From: Bubalus kerabau
Lineage: Eukaryota; Chordata; Mammalia; Artiodactyla; Bovidae
DNA: 64,000 bases
Assembly (NCBI RefSeq): GCF_029407905.1
Contig: NC_073637.1
Span: 57,040,501 to 57,104,500 of the forward strand
Direction of reading: 5' to 3'
Of this stretch, positions 33,551 to 44,429 are shown one piece after another. The notes beneath the pieces are model-generated. The model was not told the DNA's origin and did not search any database. It saw only the letters and a program-made list of their open reading frames with translations. The position numbers were made by a program, and so were the translations under genes. The first letter of the stretch is position 1, and the number at the start of each line of letters is the position of its first letter.

Positions 33551-34719
33551 TATTTCAATCCATTTGTAGATCTTTAGATCAAATATTCCCTTTCTGACAT
33601 AAATACCTATGGAAGTTTTGGGATTAGTTTGCAATAAGTAAAACAAAAATCCTCTTTTGGCTGTGAAGCATTTTTTGGATTCCTTGGCTGGGCCCCCAGA
33701 GCTCAGCTCTGCAGCTAAGAGTCAGTGCTGCTGAATAGACTTGGAGTAGCGTCATCTGTAATTACACATGTCCACTGCTCCAGCTGCTCCTTAATAGTGC
33801 TACTTGGCCTTAGTGAAAACGGCTCCTCTCCCTTCCCCAGAGACCTTTAAATAGAAGATCTGTGTATCTGTGTGTGTTGACGGGGGATGGGAAGATGAAT
33901 TGATGGGGGTCTGGGTCTTTTTTTTGTGTGTGTGTGTGTGTGTTTTTAATTAGCTGATTATGTTTGAGGTGGAGATATAGGTGGCCAATCTGAATTAATC
34001 TGATTGTTTTGCGGTAACAAAGGATAAAGGAAGGTTTGGGGTTCCTTGAAGCAGTGGTTTAGGATGGCTTATTACCACTTCGTAGACGTTAGGAGTTCTC
34101 TGTTCTCAGAGGCCTGTGTGATATTCTGATGAATGAGGAATCCACAGTGTCCTGAAAGCAGGCAAAAATAATAACGTCCTAAGAGACTGGATCACAGTGT
34201 TTAAAAAAAAAAAATGAATCTAGTTATCAGTAAATTTTGCCCATATTTTTTGTTTCCATTTTTCCTTCCTTCTCTAATTCCCAGCCTTACCATCACATGC
34301 ACAGAATGCTCATTACCCTAAGGTTATTAATAAAAGTAAGGCCTCTCAAGAGAATCCAGCAGCACTCCTGAACAAAAACCCGCAGAGCTTCTGGAGGCCG
34401 GCAAGCACAGCTCCTTTATGGCTGGAAGGTGCTGCCCAGTGTGTAATCACCAGCATCAGCATCGCAAGGTATCTCAAAGGTCATCCTGCTCCGCCTACCC
34501 CAGTACCTGATTGAAGACAGTATTGATGAGGATATTGACTGGGATATGCACATTTTAAAATTCCCTTCAGCTTTTCAAGCAACAGCTCTTCAGTGGCCAA
34601 ATATTTTTCCCTGTGCTTTGCTGAAGCAGTCCCTGTGACATCAGAGATTTACCAATAGGTATCTATATACCAGCAGATGGGGGCAAATACTTCCTTGTCC
34701 CCCAAAACTGCATTAGGCT
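33551..34719. other. Non-coding; (GT)n at 33925-33942
   Basis: Unique sequence with one TG microsatellite. No gene or repeat family is recognised. Confidence 0.5.
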
Positions 34720-35350
34720 CATGCTATCCAAAAAATCCCTATGGAATATATATTAAAAGTCTTAAAGTGAGTATATACTTTGGTTTAAATGTTCTACTTT
34801 TAGGAATTTATTCTAAGGAAATAATCAAACAAGAATGTAAATCTGTATGCTCAAGCGTATCCATTAAGCCCATGTGGGTTTAAGAGGGGGCACTCTGGGG
34901 TTAGACGGCTTGGTTTCCCTCTTGGCTCCACTTCTTATTGTATGACCTGATGTGTGTCACTCAACTTCTCTTCTGTATCTTTAAAATGGTCTGATAGCTG
35001 TCCCTGCCACATAGAGTCTGTCCTGTCATGAAAAATAAGTGACTTAACATGTAAAAGATGCTCAGGATGGTTTCTGGTACATAATGTTTGGTATTAATCA
35101 TAGAAAAATGAACATAGCCTACATATTCATTGATTTAATAAAACAAAATGTGCCATGTTTTAAAGTTATTCATATATTAAAAGAAAAACAGTTAGGTTAC
35201 ATAATAATGTATTAAGTATGAATGCTGAATAGTTATATACCAAAAGGTTATTTTTTGGTGATGGAATTATAAGCTATATTTTCCCCTCTGGATCATTGCT
35301 GTTTTCTAAGTCTTCCACAAAAGAAATGCATAGTATAATAAAAATTGCCT
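34720..35350 (+). mobile_element. Old L1 fragments around a MIR
   Basis: 'ctacttttaggaatttattc' with 'aaggaaataatcaaacaag' and, beyond the MIR, 'acataataatgtattaagtatg' resemble L1M-type 3' ORF2 and UTR sequence. The MIR at 34890-35095 interrupts it. Confidence 0.5.
34890..35095 (+). mobile_element. MIR SINE
   Basis: Forward MIR: 'gcactctggggttagac', 'ttgtatgacctgatgtgtg', 'gatgctcaggatggtttctgg'. Confidence 0.65.
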
Positions 35351-35371
35351 TTTCAAGTCCTGCAGAGTAAT

Positions 35372-35590
35372 AATAACAGCTAACATATTTTGAGAGCTTA
35401 CAATGGATCAGGTGTTTTTCTGAGACAGGAGATAGATACTCATTGCTTACAATAACCCCATGAGGTGGGTGCTATGATTATCACTCTCCATTTACAGATT
35501 AAGAAATTAAGGCAGAGTGAGGTGAAGTAATGTGCCTACTACATCTTCCATCTCATAAGCAGTAGAGGTGGGATTTGAACCTGGGCTGTC
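35372..35590 (-). mobile_element. MIR SINE
   Basis: Reverse MIR: 'aataaccccatgaggtgg', 'tttacagattaagaaatt', 'gggatttgaacctgggc'. Confidence 0.78.
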
Positions 35591-35633
35591 TGATTCAGGG
35601 CTTATGTTTTTAGGTTAGGAACTCTCTTTGTAT

Positions 35634-35895
35634 GGCAGTGGCACCCCACTCCAATACTCTTGCCTGGAAAATCCCATGGACAGAGAAACCTGGTAGGCTG
35701 CAGTCCATGGGGTCGCGAAGAATCGGACATGACTGAGCGACTTCACTTTTCACTTTCATGCATTGGAGAAGGAAATGGCAACCCACTGCAGTGTTCTTGC
35801 CTGGAGAATCCCAGGGACGGGGGAGCCTGGTGGGCTGACGTCTATGGGGTCGCACAGAGTTGGACACGACTGAAGCGACTTAGCAGCAGCAGCAG
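35634..35895 (+). mobile_element. Bov-A2 SINE
   Basis: Forward dimer ending in (AGC)n ('tagcagcagcagcag'). Confidence 0.92.
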
Positions 35896-36411
35896 TGACC
35901 CACAAGAGCACTGAACTACATCCAGTGCCCACCGCAATCACCTAGTTGTATACGCTGTTTAAAGGAAATACATAAAGAGTGCCTCTCCTTCTTGGTATCT
36001 TTGCTACAGCTAATAGATACATAAGAGGTTTTCAGGTCTCCAGCTGTCCTCTTAGTTACCCTGTTTAGTAAATGGGGAGAATGTATTCAGACGCCATAGT
36101 AAAATTGACTTTTCTGTATATCCCTTTTTTACATGACAATAAGCAAACTGTAAATAGTTTATATTTTTAAAAGTCATCAACAGAAATAGGTAAGTAGCAT
36201 TTACATTCTTCACTATAATATTACTCAGATAGTCCTGAATACAGTTGTACCCTGGATGGGTCTTCTCAGTCTCTTTCTGATGTATACAAGGTAAGTTAGA
36301 AACGCACAGGAACAAAGTGCCCTTAGGCCCTGCAAACACTAACAAGTCAATATATTGAGTGCCAGTAGCAATAAATTTAGAACAACGTGGTCCCTTCAGT
36401 TCAGGGTACGT
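35896..36411. other. Non-coding, no recognised element
   Basis: AT-rich unique sequence. The open frame at 36052-36345 (-) has no domain. Confidence 0.5.
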
Positions 36412-36422
36412 AATAACTGCAG

Positions 36423-36642
36423 AGGGGCTTCCCCGGTGGTGCTAGTGGTAAAGAATCCACCTGCCAGTGCAGGAGACATAAGAGATGCGGGTTCAATCTT
36501 GGGGCGAGAAGATGCCCTGGAGGAGGACATGACAACCCACTCTAGTTTTATTGCCTGGAGAATCCCATGGACGGAGGAGCCTGGTAGACTACAGTCCATG
36601 GGGTCAGGGTTACAAAGAACCAGACACGACTGAAGCAACTTA

Positions 36643-36672
<30 letters not shown>
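36423..36672 (+). mobile_element. Bov-tA SINE with (CA)n tail and TSD
   Basis: Forward copy followed by a pure CA run (about 36647-36672). A perfect 11-bp duplication, aataactgcag, lies at 36412-36422 and 36673-36683, so the microsatellite grew from the SINE tail. Confidence 0.94.
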
Positions 36673-36673
<1 letters not shown>

Positions 36674-36683
36674 ATAACTGCAG

Positions 36684-37677
36684 GTCAGAGGCATCGTTAA
36701 ATAACAATGGATTTTCAGCAAACGTCTGTTTCTGTTCTAGAATTTCCATTTTTATGCAAGCAGTCGAATTATATTGATGGGTCTTTGCATACCTTTTAAA
36801 GAATGAAAATTGGGTGTCTCAGAGTAATAATTTTACATCAGAAAATAATATCTTACCCCTGATGGCTGCAACCACAGGACCTATTTTTGAAAATCATCCA
36901 CCTTTATCATTTTATAACCAACCTGGTAATTTGCTAGCAAAGTTGGAGTAGACTGTCAGGACTACTGTGTTCCTGGGTAGCATTACCAATCATGAGTCCT
37001 TGAAACTGTGAAATACTATAGTTTAGCCAACGCATTACTCAGAGGCAACTAATTAAGTTCAAGGAGCTTCTGGGAGTTCATTACATCATTAGACAAAGTC
37101 TCTCAAATCCAGAAGGAATAGCCAGTCCCAGTTCTGATAAATTGCTACCGTAATCCTCCCAGAATTCTGCTGGGAGCTGGGATTCGCAGCTGTCATCTGC
37201 CCTAAGGAGTCCTTCCTGATATCTTTTCCAGAAGAGGCTGACCTTCCCGAGAGGTCCTAGAAACCAGACGAGGGATCTTTCTCTTTGCCTTGCTGTTACT
37301 TGCTTCCCGATTCAGCAAAACCAAAACACGCCATCAGTAAGAGCATCTGTTCACAGTGGGTCAGTGTGGCCGCCTCTTGTCCTCATGGCTCATCTTGGCT
37401 GTCGGGGAGATGGTAGTTTATTCAGGAACCTCCCCAGCTTCCGCTTCTTTTACGGTCTTCTTGGGACATGTTATCACAGGGGTAGCATGGGGATTTGGTC
37501 CTGGACAGAATTCATCGCCCACAAGCCTTAGGCAAATAAATCAGCTTTTGTTTCTTCAAAAGTAGAAGACAAGATTAATATCTGCCTTACAAAGATGTCA
37601 AGATTAATACGTCAAGGAATAGAAAGAATCTTGAACAAGGGCCTGAAACCTAGTAGGTTCTCAATAGTCATGATCAT
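36684..37677. other. Non-coding, no recognised element
   Basis: About 1 kb of unique sequence. Nothing supportable was seen. Confidence 0.5.
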
Positions 37678-37795
37678 CAGGACTTCAGTGGTTAAAGTTC
37701 TGTGCATCCAAAGCAGGGGGCATGGGTTTGATCCCTGGTTGGGGAACTAAGCTCCTACATGCACACAACACAGCCTAAAAAATAAAATTAAATTC
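37678..37795 (+). mobile_element. CHR-related SINE, short
   Basis: 'aggacttcagtggttaaag' (head), 'gtttgatccctggttggggaac' (B-box-like) and an A-rich 'aaaaaataaaattaaa' tail. The middle of the element is missing. Confidence 0.7.
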
Positions 37796-38559
37796 AAAAT
37801 AATAATGATTACTATCACTGCATATCAGAAACTCAGGGGATTTAGATTATTCATAGTTTCCTCAATCAGAAATGTGATCTGGTTCTGAGTTTGAGGCCAG
37901 AAGAGTCACAAATTGTGGCACAGGAGTTGAGAAACAAGATCAAATAAAATTATGTGCCTCAATTGATTTTTCCAAAAGCATTTGGAATTTCATCTTTAAA
38001 AAAAAAAAAATGCTCTTTCTTTTCTTCCTGTTGTCCTGTTACCTCTTCCATGCCCCTGAACTTCCAGGCAATCCATGGAATGTTTTCATTATTACTATTT
38101 CAAAACTTTGTTTTGTTAAAAATGAATTTATGTTAATTATTCTACCACATAGCATGTTTTCAATTATACGCTGAACCCTAGTCTGTGCTTAAAACCTACT
38201 GTGATCTTTGTAAACTAATAAACAACCCCTCCACCCACCCCCAAAAACTGCGGTTTCAAATTTCAGTGATCATTCCCAGGTTCCATCACTGGTCACTGTG
38301 AACTTTTTTCACAACTCTCTGGAAATGTTAAGTTCCTGCTGTTCTGTTAAGGTTGTGTTCTTTATAGAAAAGCTGCAGCTGCGGTCAGAGAAGTGGAGGA
38401 AGATCAGATAGCGGGGCTTGGAGCTGTTATCTGGAGCGCAGGCTTTCCTATTTCGAACCGGTTGATTATCTCCAGACCCTAACGTGCCAAATTCAAGTAT
38501 GGCTAGCCGACTGCAAAGCCGAAAGATAAACTCTCCTGGAAAAACCGCTCTGGGGCTGA
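37796..38559. other. Non-coding, intron upstream of the CpG island
   Basis: AT-rich up to about 38330, then base composition rises toward the CpG island. No repeat family is recognised. Confidence 0.5.
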
Positions 38560-38930
38560 CAAGCATGCTTTTCATGTTGCCGAACGTTGGGGTCGGCGCG
38601 TTCATGTTCCGGGCGCGCCCGGGGAACCGGGAGGGAGCGGCGGGCGCTGTCTCCGGACCGGGTGACCGCGGCTCCTCCGCGGGAAGCCCGGCATCTAGGA
38701 AACCGGCCTCCCGGTGCTTCCAGGCTGTGTTTAGGCGACGCCGTCCTCATGCCTGCGCCTCCTCTCGTCGGCTTTGAGGAAAACGGTGGGAGCCTGGGAG
38801 CGCTGGAACCCCGCCACGTGCTGCGTCCGTGTGCAAACGCGGGAGCCGGGGACCTCAGAGGGCAGGGCATCGGCCAGCGGGCTCTCGGGTTTCGAGTTTC
38901 CCGTCCTTCATGCTTCTCCCCCGCCTTTGT
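38560..38930 (+). promoter_or_regulatory. CpG island, candidate internal SYBU promoter
   Basis: By direct count there are about 39 CpG dinucleotides in 38581-38880, in a region whose neighbours are nearly CpG-free. The island stops at the splice acceptor of the exon at 38939. CpG islands in mammals usually mark transcription starts, so an internal promoter is plausible. The frame that is open from 38587 continues without a stop into the SYBU coding frame, with an in-frame ATG at 38749-38751. A transcript starting here could thus encode an alternative N-terminus without any splice. An enhancer or an island without initiation are alternatives. Confidence 0.6.
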
Positions 38931-38938
38931 TTTTTCAG

Positions 38939-39041
38939 GTAGTGAAGCCGATTTCAGCTCCTCGAGCAGCACCGGCAGCATCTCGGCTCCTGAGGTCCCC
39001 ATGTCTGCCGCTGGGAGCAAGCGGTCCTCTTTCTCACGCAA
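38939..39041 (+). CDS. SYBU: Syntabulin, internal coding exon (Ser-rich segment)
   Basis: A 103-nt exon. The acceptor is ttttttcag ending at 38938; the donor is cgcaa|gtaggc. It begins with the last two bases of a Gly codon (intron phase 1) and ends with two bases of the Asn codon completed at 48369. The encoded segment starts GSEADFSSSSSTGS and ends AAGSKRSSFSR. It matches mammalian syntabulin as I know it, with small differences. The segment is low-complexity, rich in Ser, and likely disordered. It lies N-terminal to the coiled coil. The exon sits directly against the CpG island upstream, which is unusual for an internal exon. Earlier coding exons were not found in this window. Confidence 0.92.
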
Positions 39042-39716
39042 GTAGGCCCGCCTCCAGCTCCGGCTCTGTCCTGGTTGAGACGCGATGCACGGGTGTCCTA
39101 CCTGTCCTTAACCTGTTTTCCTAGACACCTGGCTTTACTGCTGTCCATTTCCGTTTTGTGATTCTTCAGTGAATGGGTTTGGGGTTGGTGGCGTTTTACA
39201 GTGATTCACGGTTGGTACTTTGCCCAGCCTTACCTGCCGTGGTCACGTGGTTGGCCCCGCGTGTGCCCATGCGGGGCTCCCCCCTCATCCCGTACCCGGC
39301 TCGGGGAGGCCTGCTCCTCCGGCCCCCACCCGTGTGCTCACCTGTGGATCAGGTCTTCCCGTCCCCACTTCCCACCCAGCCTCCGCCTTCTTGAATCTGT
39401 CCTCTTGGCCGTAAAGCCTCTGACTTCACCCTTTTCTTGCCTCTAGCTGAGCTTCCTTTTTGTGAAAGAAGCATGGTGAGCCTCTGGGCCACCTCCAATA
39501 TTCACTTGGGGAAGGGGTGAAGAAAGTATAAAGTTCATAGGTCGGGGTGCCCCCCACCCCCCAAAAGAAGTCTAACAGAATGGTGACCTCTGTGGGCTCT
39601 TGGTTGGAATGCCAGCACCACCAACCCCAGGCCTTGTGGCCCCCCCAGCTTCTCTATGCCTGAGTGTCCTCATCTGGAAAGTAGGGTAATAGTCATACCC
39701 ACCTTGTAGGGTTTAT
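39042..39716 (+). other. SYBU intron, 5' part
   Basis: Intron of 9.3 kb in total (39042-48368). This part is GC-moderate and non-repetitive. Several overlapping open frames (39173-39446) are by-products of the composition. Confidence 0.6.
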
Positions 39717-39943
39717 TTATTGTTGTTTAGTTGCTGAATCATGTCTGACACTTTTGTGACCCCATGGACTGCAGCCTGTCAGGCGCCTCTGTCCATGAGA
39801 TTTCCCAGGCAAAAATACTGCAGTGGGTTGCCATTTCCTTCTCCAGGGGATCTTCCCCATCCTAGGGATTGAACATAGGTATTGAACCCACGTCTCCTGC
39901 TTTGGCAAGCAGGTTCTTTACTGCTGAGCCACCTGGGAAGCCC
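39717..39943 (-). mobile_element. Bov-tA SINE with perfect 12-bp TSD
   Basis: Complete reverse copy. The duplication tgtagggtttat lies at 39705-39716 and 39944-39955. Confidence 0.95.
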
Positions 39944-40139
39944 TGTAGGGTTTATAGTTAGGGTTAAATTAGCTAATTGAGTAAAGTGTGTTTACTGTGT
40001 TTGAAGTGCAGTAAACATCAGCACACGATTGGTGCTGTTTGGATTGGGGGAGAGAAGGGCCATGAGGAAAAAGGGGCCACCATTAACATTTGGAGGGACA
40101 CATTGTCAGCCCCAGGATTCTCTGCTGCCATCTGTAGCT

Positions 40140-40420
40140 TCATTTATTCAATTAGAATTTATTGAGCATCTATTATGAGGCAGTTTCTAGAGATATGGCA
40201 GTAAACAAAACTTAGGAAAACCCTATTTGTTCTAGGAGATAAAGATAATGAATGCATGTAAATAATATAAATATATATATTTTTTAATGTGCAAAATAAG
40301 GATACAGAGACCCACAGTGTGTGGTATATTCTGGATAGGCTGGTTCTGGGAGACTGTGTGATGAGGTTAGCTCTGGGCCGGGACCTGAACAAAGCGATGG
40401 AGTGAGTCACATGACACCGG
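40140..40420. mobile_element. L2 LINE fragment
   Basis: 'catttattcaattagaattt', 'gagcatctattatgaggc', 'tatggcagtaaacaaaac' follow the L2 order seen elsewhere in this window. Confidence 0.55.
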
Positions 40421-41288
40421 GGGTGATGAGTCCCTTGACTGTCCTGGACCACAGTGTCCGAATGTGTAAAAAGGAGGTTGGACCACATGATTCTTAAGGT
40501 CCCTTTTCTGGAGAAAAACTGTTTAGTTTCTAACTGCTTGCATTTCCAGGACTGAACAAGCAAATGTTTCCCACTTCTCTTGGGTGAGCAGAAGATGTGG
40601 CTACTATTTATAAAGGGATCTGAGGCCCACAGGGCAGAGTTTTATTTAAAAACAAAGCTGAAGCCAGACAAACTTGTAACTAAAGAGTGAAGTCTGCAGT
40701 GAAGAACAATTGTTCTATCTCCAAATACCGTGTATTTTGGAAATAAAGTGCCTCTGGGATCATAGGATGAGACTATAAACATTCTCTGTACAGATCAGAT
40801 GTGGCTTGCTCTGAGAATAAGCCATTTACCTCACCCATTCAAGGAATTAGCACATACCTGTGGTACAAGGCACCAAAGAACAGAGAAGCAAAAGAAAAAA
40901 GAAATGGCCTGAAGAGCAAACCAATTTTAATAAGCATTTCAAAGGGATTTGAGTCTGTTGTTAAATTCCAAGGTAATGTCAGGTATACTGACTGACTTAG
41001 AGAAAATATTCTAGTCTGGAACCCATGAATTCCCTCAGTGATGGAAAATTGATGTTTTAAACATAAAACAGCTTAATATAATTATGTGCAAATCAGATAT
41101 ACGCTTAATAGACAGGAAATTGAAATAGGCAAGTGTTCTGTCCATTATGCTCACGTTTTAAAAATCTGACCCAGGCACAAACAGAGCACCATCAGTGGAT
41201 TTCTGGGTTGGAATGCTGTGGGTGTTTCACGTAATCTGTGTGTTCTACAGGACCACGTGTTGAGGATAGCTTCTCTGGATGGGCTGGT
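40421..41288. other. SYBU intron, no recognised element
   Basis: Unique sequence. An open frame at 40801-40995 has no domain. Confidence 0.5.
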
Positions 41289-41485
41289 TCAGTTCAGTTC
41301 AGTTCAGTTTCTCAGTTGTGTCTGACTCTTTGTGACCCTGTGGACTGCAGCACGCCAGGCCTCCCTGTCCATCACCAACTTCTGGTGCTTATTCAAACTC
41401 ATGTCCGTTGAGTCGGTGATGCCATCCAACCATCTCATCCTCTGTCGTCCCCTTCTCCACCCACCTTCAATCTTTCCTGGTATCC
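41289..41485 (-). mobile_element. BovB LINE 3' fragment
   Basis: Starts with several extra (cagtt) units and runs to 'caatctttcctgg'. Truncated at ~200 bp. Confidence 0.88.
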
Positions 41486-41518
41486 ACACTAAACTTTTAA
41501 AGAGCTTATGATCCTTTT

Positions 41519-41766
41519 GGGCTTCCCAGGTGGTGCTAGTGGTACAGAACCTGACTGCCAATGCAGGAGGTGTAAAAGAAACAGGTGCCATCACTGGGTC
41601 AGGATCCCCTGGAGGAGGGCACGGCAACCCACTCCAGTATTCTTGCCTGGAGAATCCCATGGACAGAGGAGCCTGGTGGGCCACAGTCCACTGGGTCCAA
41701 AGAGTCGGGCATGACTAAAGCAACTTAGTGCCTGCACACACAGATACACACACACACACACACACC
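41519..41766 (+). mobile_element. Bov-tA SINE with (CA)n tail
   Basis: Forward copy (41519-41737) followed by a CA run to 41766. It lies only 33 bp from the BovB piece, in the opposite orientation. Confidence 0.9.
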
Positions 41767-41897
41767 CCTTTTAATTGGGTCACTCCTCCTGTAATAAATG
41801 AATTTTCTCTGTGGAGAATTAGATCCTGGGAGGAAGGCTAACGGGAAAATTTGGTGAAGAGGTAGGGGAAATGAAGGACAGGTGGAGCTGGAGAGAA

Positions 41898-42257
41898 TTT
41901 TTTTTTTTTTTTTTTATGGGCTGTGCTGGGTATCTTCATTGCCATGTATGGGATCTTAAGTTGCAGCATGTGGGATCTAGTTCCCTGACTAGGAATTGAA
42001 GTGGTAAAGAGCCTGCCTGCCAATGTAGGAGACATAAGAGACATAGGTTTGATCCCTGATTCGGGCAAATCCCCTGCAGGAGGGCACAGCAACCCACTCC
42101 AGTATTCTTGCCTGGAGAATCCCATGGTCAGAGGAGCCTGGTAGGCTACAGTCCATGGGGTAGCAAAAATTCAGATACAACTGAAGTGACTTAGCATGCA
42201 GCACACCCCTGCATTAGAATCGCGGCATCTCAGCCACTCAACCACCAGGGAAGTCCT
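41898..42257 (-). mobile_element. CHR-type SINE split by a Bov-tA
   Basis: The poly-T start and 'gggctgtgctgggtatcttc' (41898-41998) pair with the head at 42206-42257 ('gccactcaaccaccagggaag'). The Bov-tA at 41999-42205 lies between them. Confidence 0.75.
41999..42205 (+). mobile_element. Bov-tA SINE inside a CHR SINE
   Basis: Forward copy lacking the first ~20 bp of the head, beginning 'gtggtaaagagcctgcc'. Younger than the host CHR element. Confidence 0.85.
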
Positions 42258-42294
42258 GAAGAGAATATTTTTGACAGGTGATTTCACAAACAAA

Positions 42295-42375
42295 GGAAAC
42301 GGCAGCCCACAGAGGAGTCTGGCAGGCTGCAGTCCCTGGGGTCGCCGCACGACTGAAGCACCAACACTTTCACAC
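42295..42375 (+). mobile_element. Short Bov-A fragment with perfect 12-bp TSD
   Basis: Only ~81 bp of SINE ('cagcccacagaggagtctgg' to 'cgactgaagcacc'). Bracketed by ttcacaaacaaa at 42283-42294 and 42376-42387. Confidence 0.9.
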
Positions 42376-42519
42376 TTCACAAACAAAACTTGGAAGATTT
42401 ACAAACGACCTCCTCTTAGAAAAGGCCAACTCCCTGGTCTTTCTGAGAAATTCTCTTTCTTAAACCAAAACTCTCATCTGACTAGAGGCAGCTAGAAGTG
42501 AAAAGAAAAAAAAACAAAA

Positions 42520-42680
42520 ACAAAAACTCAGCCTATGGAGTCAGATGGACCTGGGTTTGACTTGAGCATCTATCGTTTATTAGGTACAAGAAAGACCCAG
42601 AGCGCCCAGCCTCAGTTTCCTGTTCTGGAAAATGGGGTAATAATGGCATTCACCTTCCTGATTTAAATGAACTGAGAAAT
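42520..42680 (+). mobile_element. MIR SINE
   Basis: Forward MIR: 'tatggagtcagatggacctgg', 'cctcagtttcctgttctgg', 'aaaatggggtaataatgg'. Confidence 0.7.
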
Positions 42681-42690
42681 CTTTGCTACC

Positions 42691-42867
42691 CTATGTACTA
42701 GCCCACCAGGCTCCTCTGTCCATGGGGATTCTCTAGGAAAGAATACTGGAGTGGGATGCCATGCCCTTCTCTAAGGGATCTTCTTGACACAGGGATTGAA
42801 CCTGTGTCTCTTATGTCTCCTGTATTGGCAGGCGGGTTCTTTACCACCAGCGCCACCTGGAAAGCCC
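42691..42867 (-). mobile_element. Bov-tA SINE, truncated
   Basis: Reverse copy lacking the end of the Bov-A part. It starts 'tagcccaccaggctcc' and ends 'ccacctggaaagcccc'. Confidence 0.88.
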
Positions 42868-42975
42868 CTTAACACAGTGCCCAGAACTCGGGAAAAGAGT
42901 CATTAGATGGTTATTTTTAGTCAGAAGTGATAAAAATAATACTAAAGAGTGGGCAAGATGCTGGTGCTGCCGCGG

Positions 42976-43003
42976 CTGGTGGTGGTGGTGGTGGTGATGG
43001 TGA
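42976..43003. repeat. (GGT)n trinucleotide repeat
   Basis: 'ctggtggtggtggtggtgg' with one interruption. The valine run in the overlapping open frame (42949-43257) is this repeat. Confidence 0.9.
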
Positions 43004-43004
43004 T

Positions 43005-43395
43005 TAACATACCAGTTTCCTCAGGCTGTTATAACAAAAAACACAGACTGGGGAGCTCTAAACAGCAGAAATTCACTTTGCACTATTGTGGAGGCCGGAA
43101 ATCCAAGATCAAGGTGTTGGCAGGACTGGCTTCTTGCGGCGGCCCCTCTCCTGGACTTGGAGATGCCCATCTCGTCCTTCTTTCTTCACGTGCTCTTTTC
43201 TCTGTGTCTGTGTCCAAGTTCCCTCTTCCTATAAGCACACTAGTCATACTGGATTGAGGCCCACCCTAGCACGTTGTTTTAACAGAAGTACCCTTTTTAA
43301 AGCCCTATTTCCAAATACAGTCACATTCTTAGGTGCTGGGAGTCAAGAGCTTCCACCTGTGAATTGGAGGGGGACATTGTTCAGCCTGTGACAAT
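43005..43395. mobile_element. Ancient interspersed repeat, family unassigned
   Basis: Matches a consensus I know from many mammalian introns: 'gctgttataacaaaaaac', 'gtggaggccggaaatccaag', 'atcaaggtgttggcagg', 'tttccaaatacagtcac', 'gacattgttcagcc'. I cannot name the family with certainty. Confidence 0.55.
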
Positions 43396-44210
43396 GATGA
43401 TGAAGATGGTGAGGGCAAGGGTGAGGATGTTACCTGAAGGAAAGGGCAAGGGCTGGCAAAGGGAGATTCCGCTGGGTGCCTTCTGAGGATCCCTTCTTCA
43501 CCTCCCCGTTTCTCTCATTTCCAGTTACTGGTTCAGGTTTGCAGGAAGGGGCACAGTGTAGCAGAATTCTCTCTCTCTCTGGACTGCATTCGTCTTATCC
43601 ACCAGACCAAGGGACTTGGGGAGGGCTAGGAAGGCAGTGTCAAATTTGCCTTTGCACGGCCTTGACAAGCATGGAATCCTGTTTCTCCATTGAAGATTTC
43701 TTTTTTTATCATCATCCACGATGTTTGTACCCACGTTTGTACCCACATAAGTTAGCATTTGAACTAAACTAAATGTAAGGGATAGAATTGATCATTTAAA
43801 GCATGCAGTTTCTTTTTTAAAAGTTGGCTCTTACAAACAGCCTAGTAACTCATTTCCTGAAATATATTTCAAGACTCAGTTGTACTTGAGTAGTGTTTGA
43901 TAGCTTGAAGAGTTTTTGCTTTATTTTGTATAGCAGAGGAATTCTTACAAAATCCTCACTTCATTTAATGCATATGTCACTAATCATACATCTTAGTGCA
44001 AGCACCAAACTAAAGAAGTTGGTGGTGAATTCTTCAGGTTAATAACCACATACCTCGCCAGTAGCTAGTATACCTGTTTACAAGCCCAAAACAATATACT
44101 CCATTTGTGGAAAGATGGAGACATATCTGTAGAGTTAAGAGACCTGAATTTAAATCCCAGTTGAGTTGTGAGTTCTTGGACCAGTTTTTTTCTTTTTTCC
44201 CCTGCTTGGG
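43396..44210. other. SYBU intron, no recognised element
   Basis: Mostly unique. (CT)n at about 43570-43580. Confidence 0.5.
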
Positions 44211-44429
44211 TGCGTGCTAAGTTGCTTCAGCTGAGTCCAACTCTTTGTGGCCCCTTGGAGTGTAGCCTGCCAGGCTCTTCTGTCCATGGGATTCTCCAGG
44301 CAAGCACACTGGAGTGAGTTGCTATGCCCTCCCCAGGGAATCTTCCCAACCTAGGGATAGAACATGAGTCTCTTTCATCTCATGCATTGGCAGGGGGGTT
44401 CTTTACCACTAGCACCACCTGGAAAGCCC
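44211..44429 (-). mobile_element. Bov-tA SINE
   Basis: Complete reverse copy, 'tgcgtgctaagttgcttc' to 'ccacctggaaagccc'. Confidence 0.9.

Noticed and set aside
38493..39041. 182-codon antisense open frame across the CpG island and SYBU exon
   Set aside because: It is antisense to a known exon in GC-rich DNA, where stops are rare; no independent support.
42949..43257. 102-codon open frame starting with a valine run, suggestive of a signal peptide
   Set aside because: The valines are a (GGT)n repeat, and the remainder is an old interspersed repeat; no domain and no exon context.
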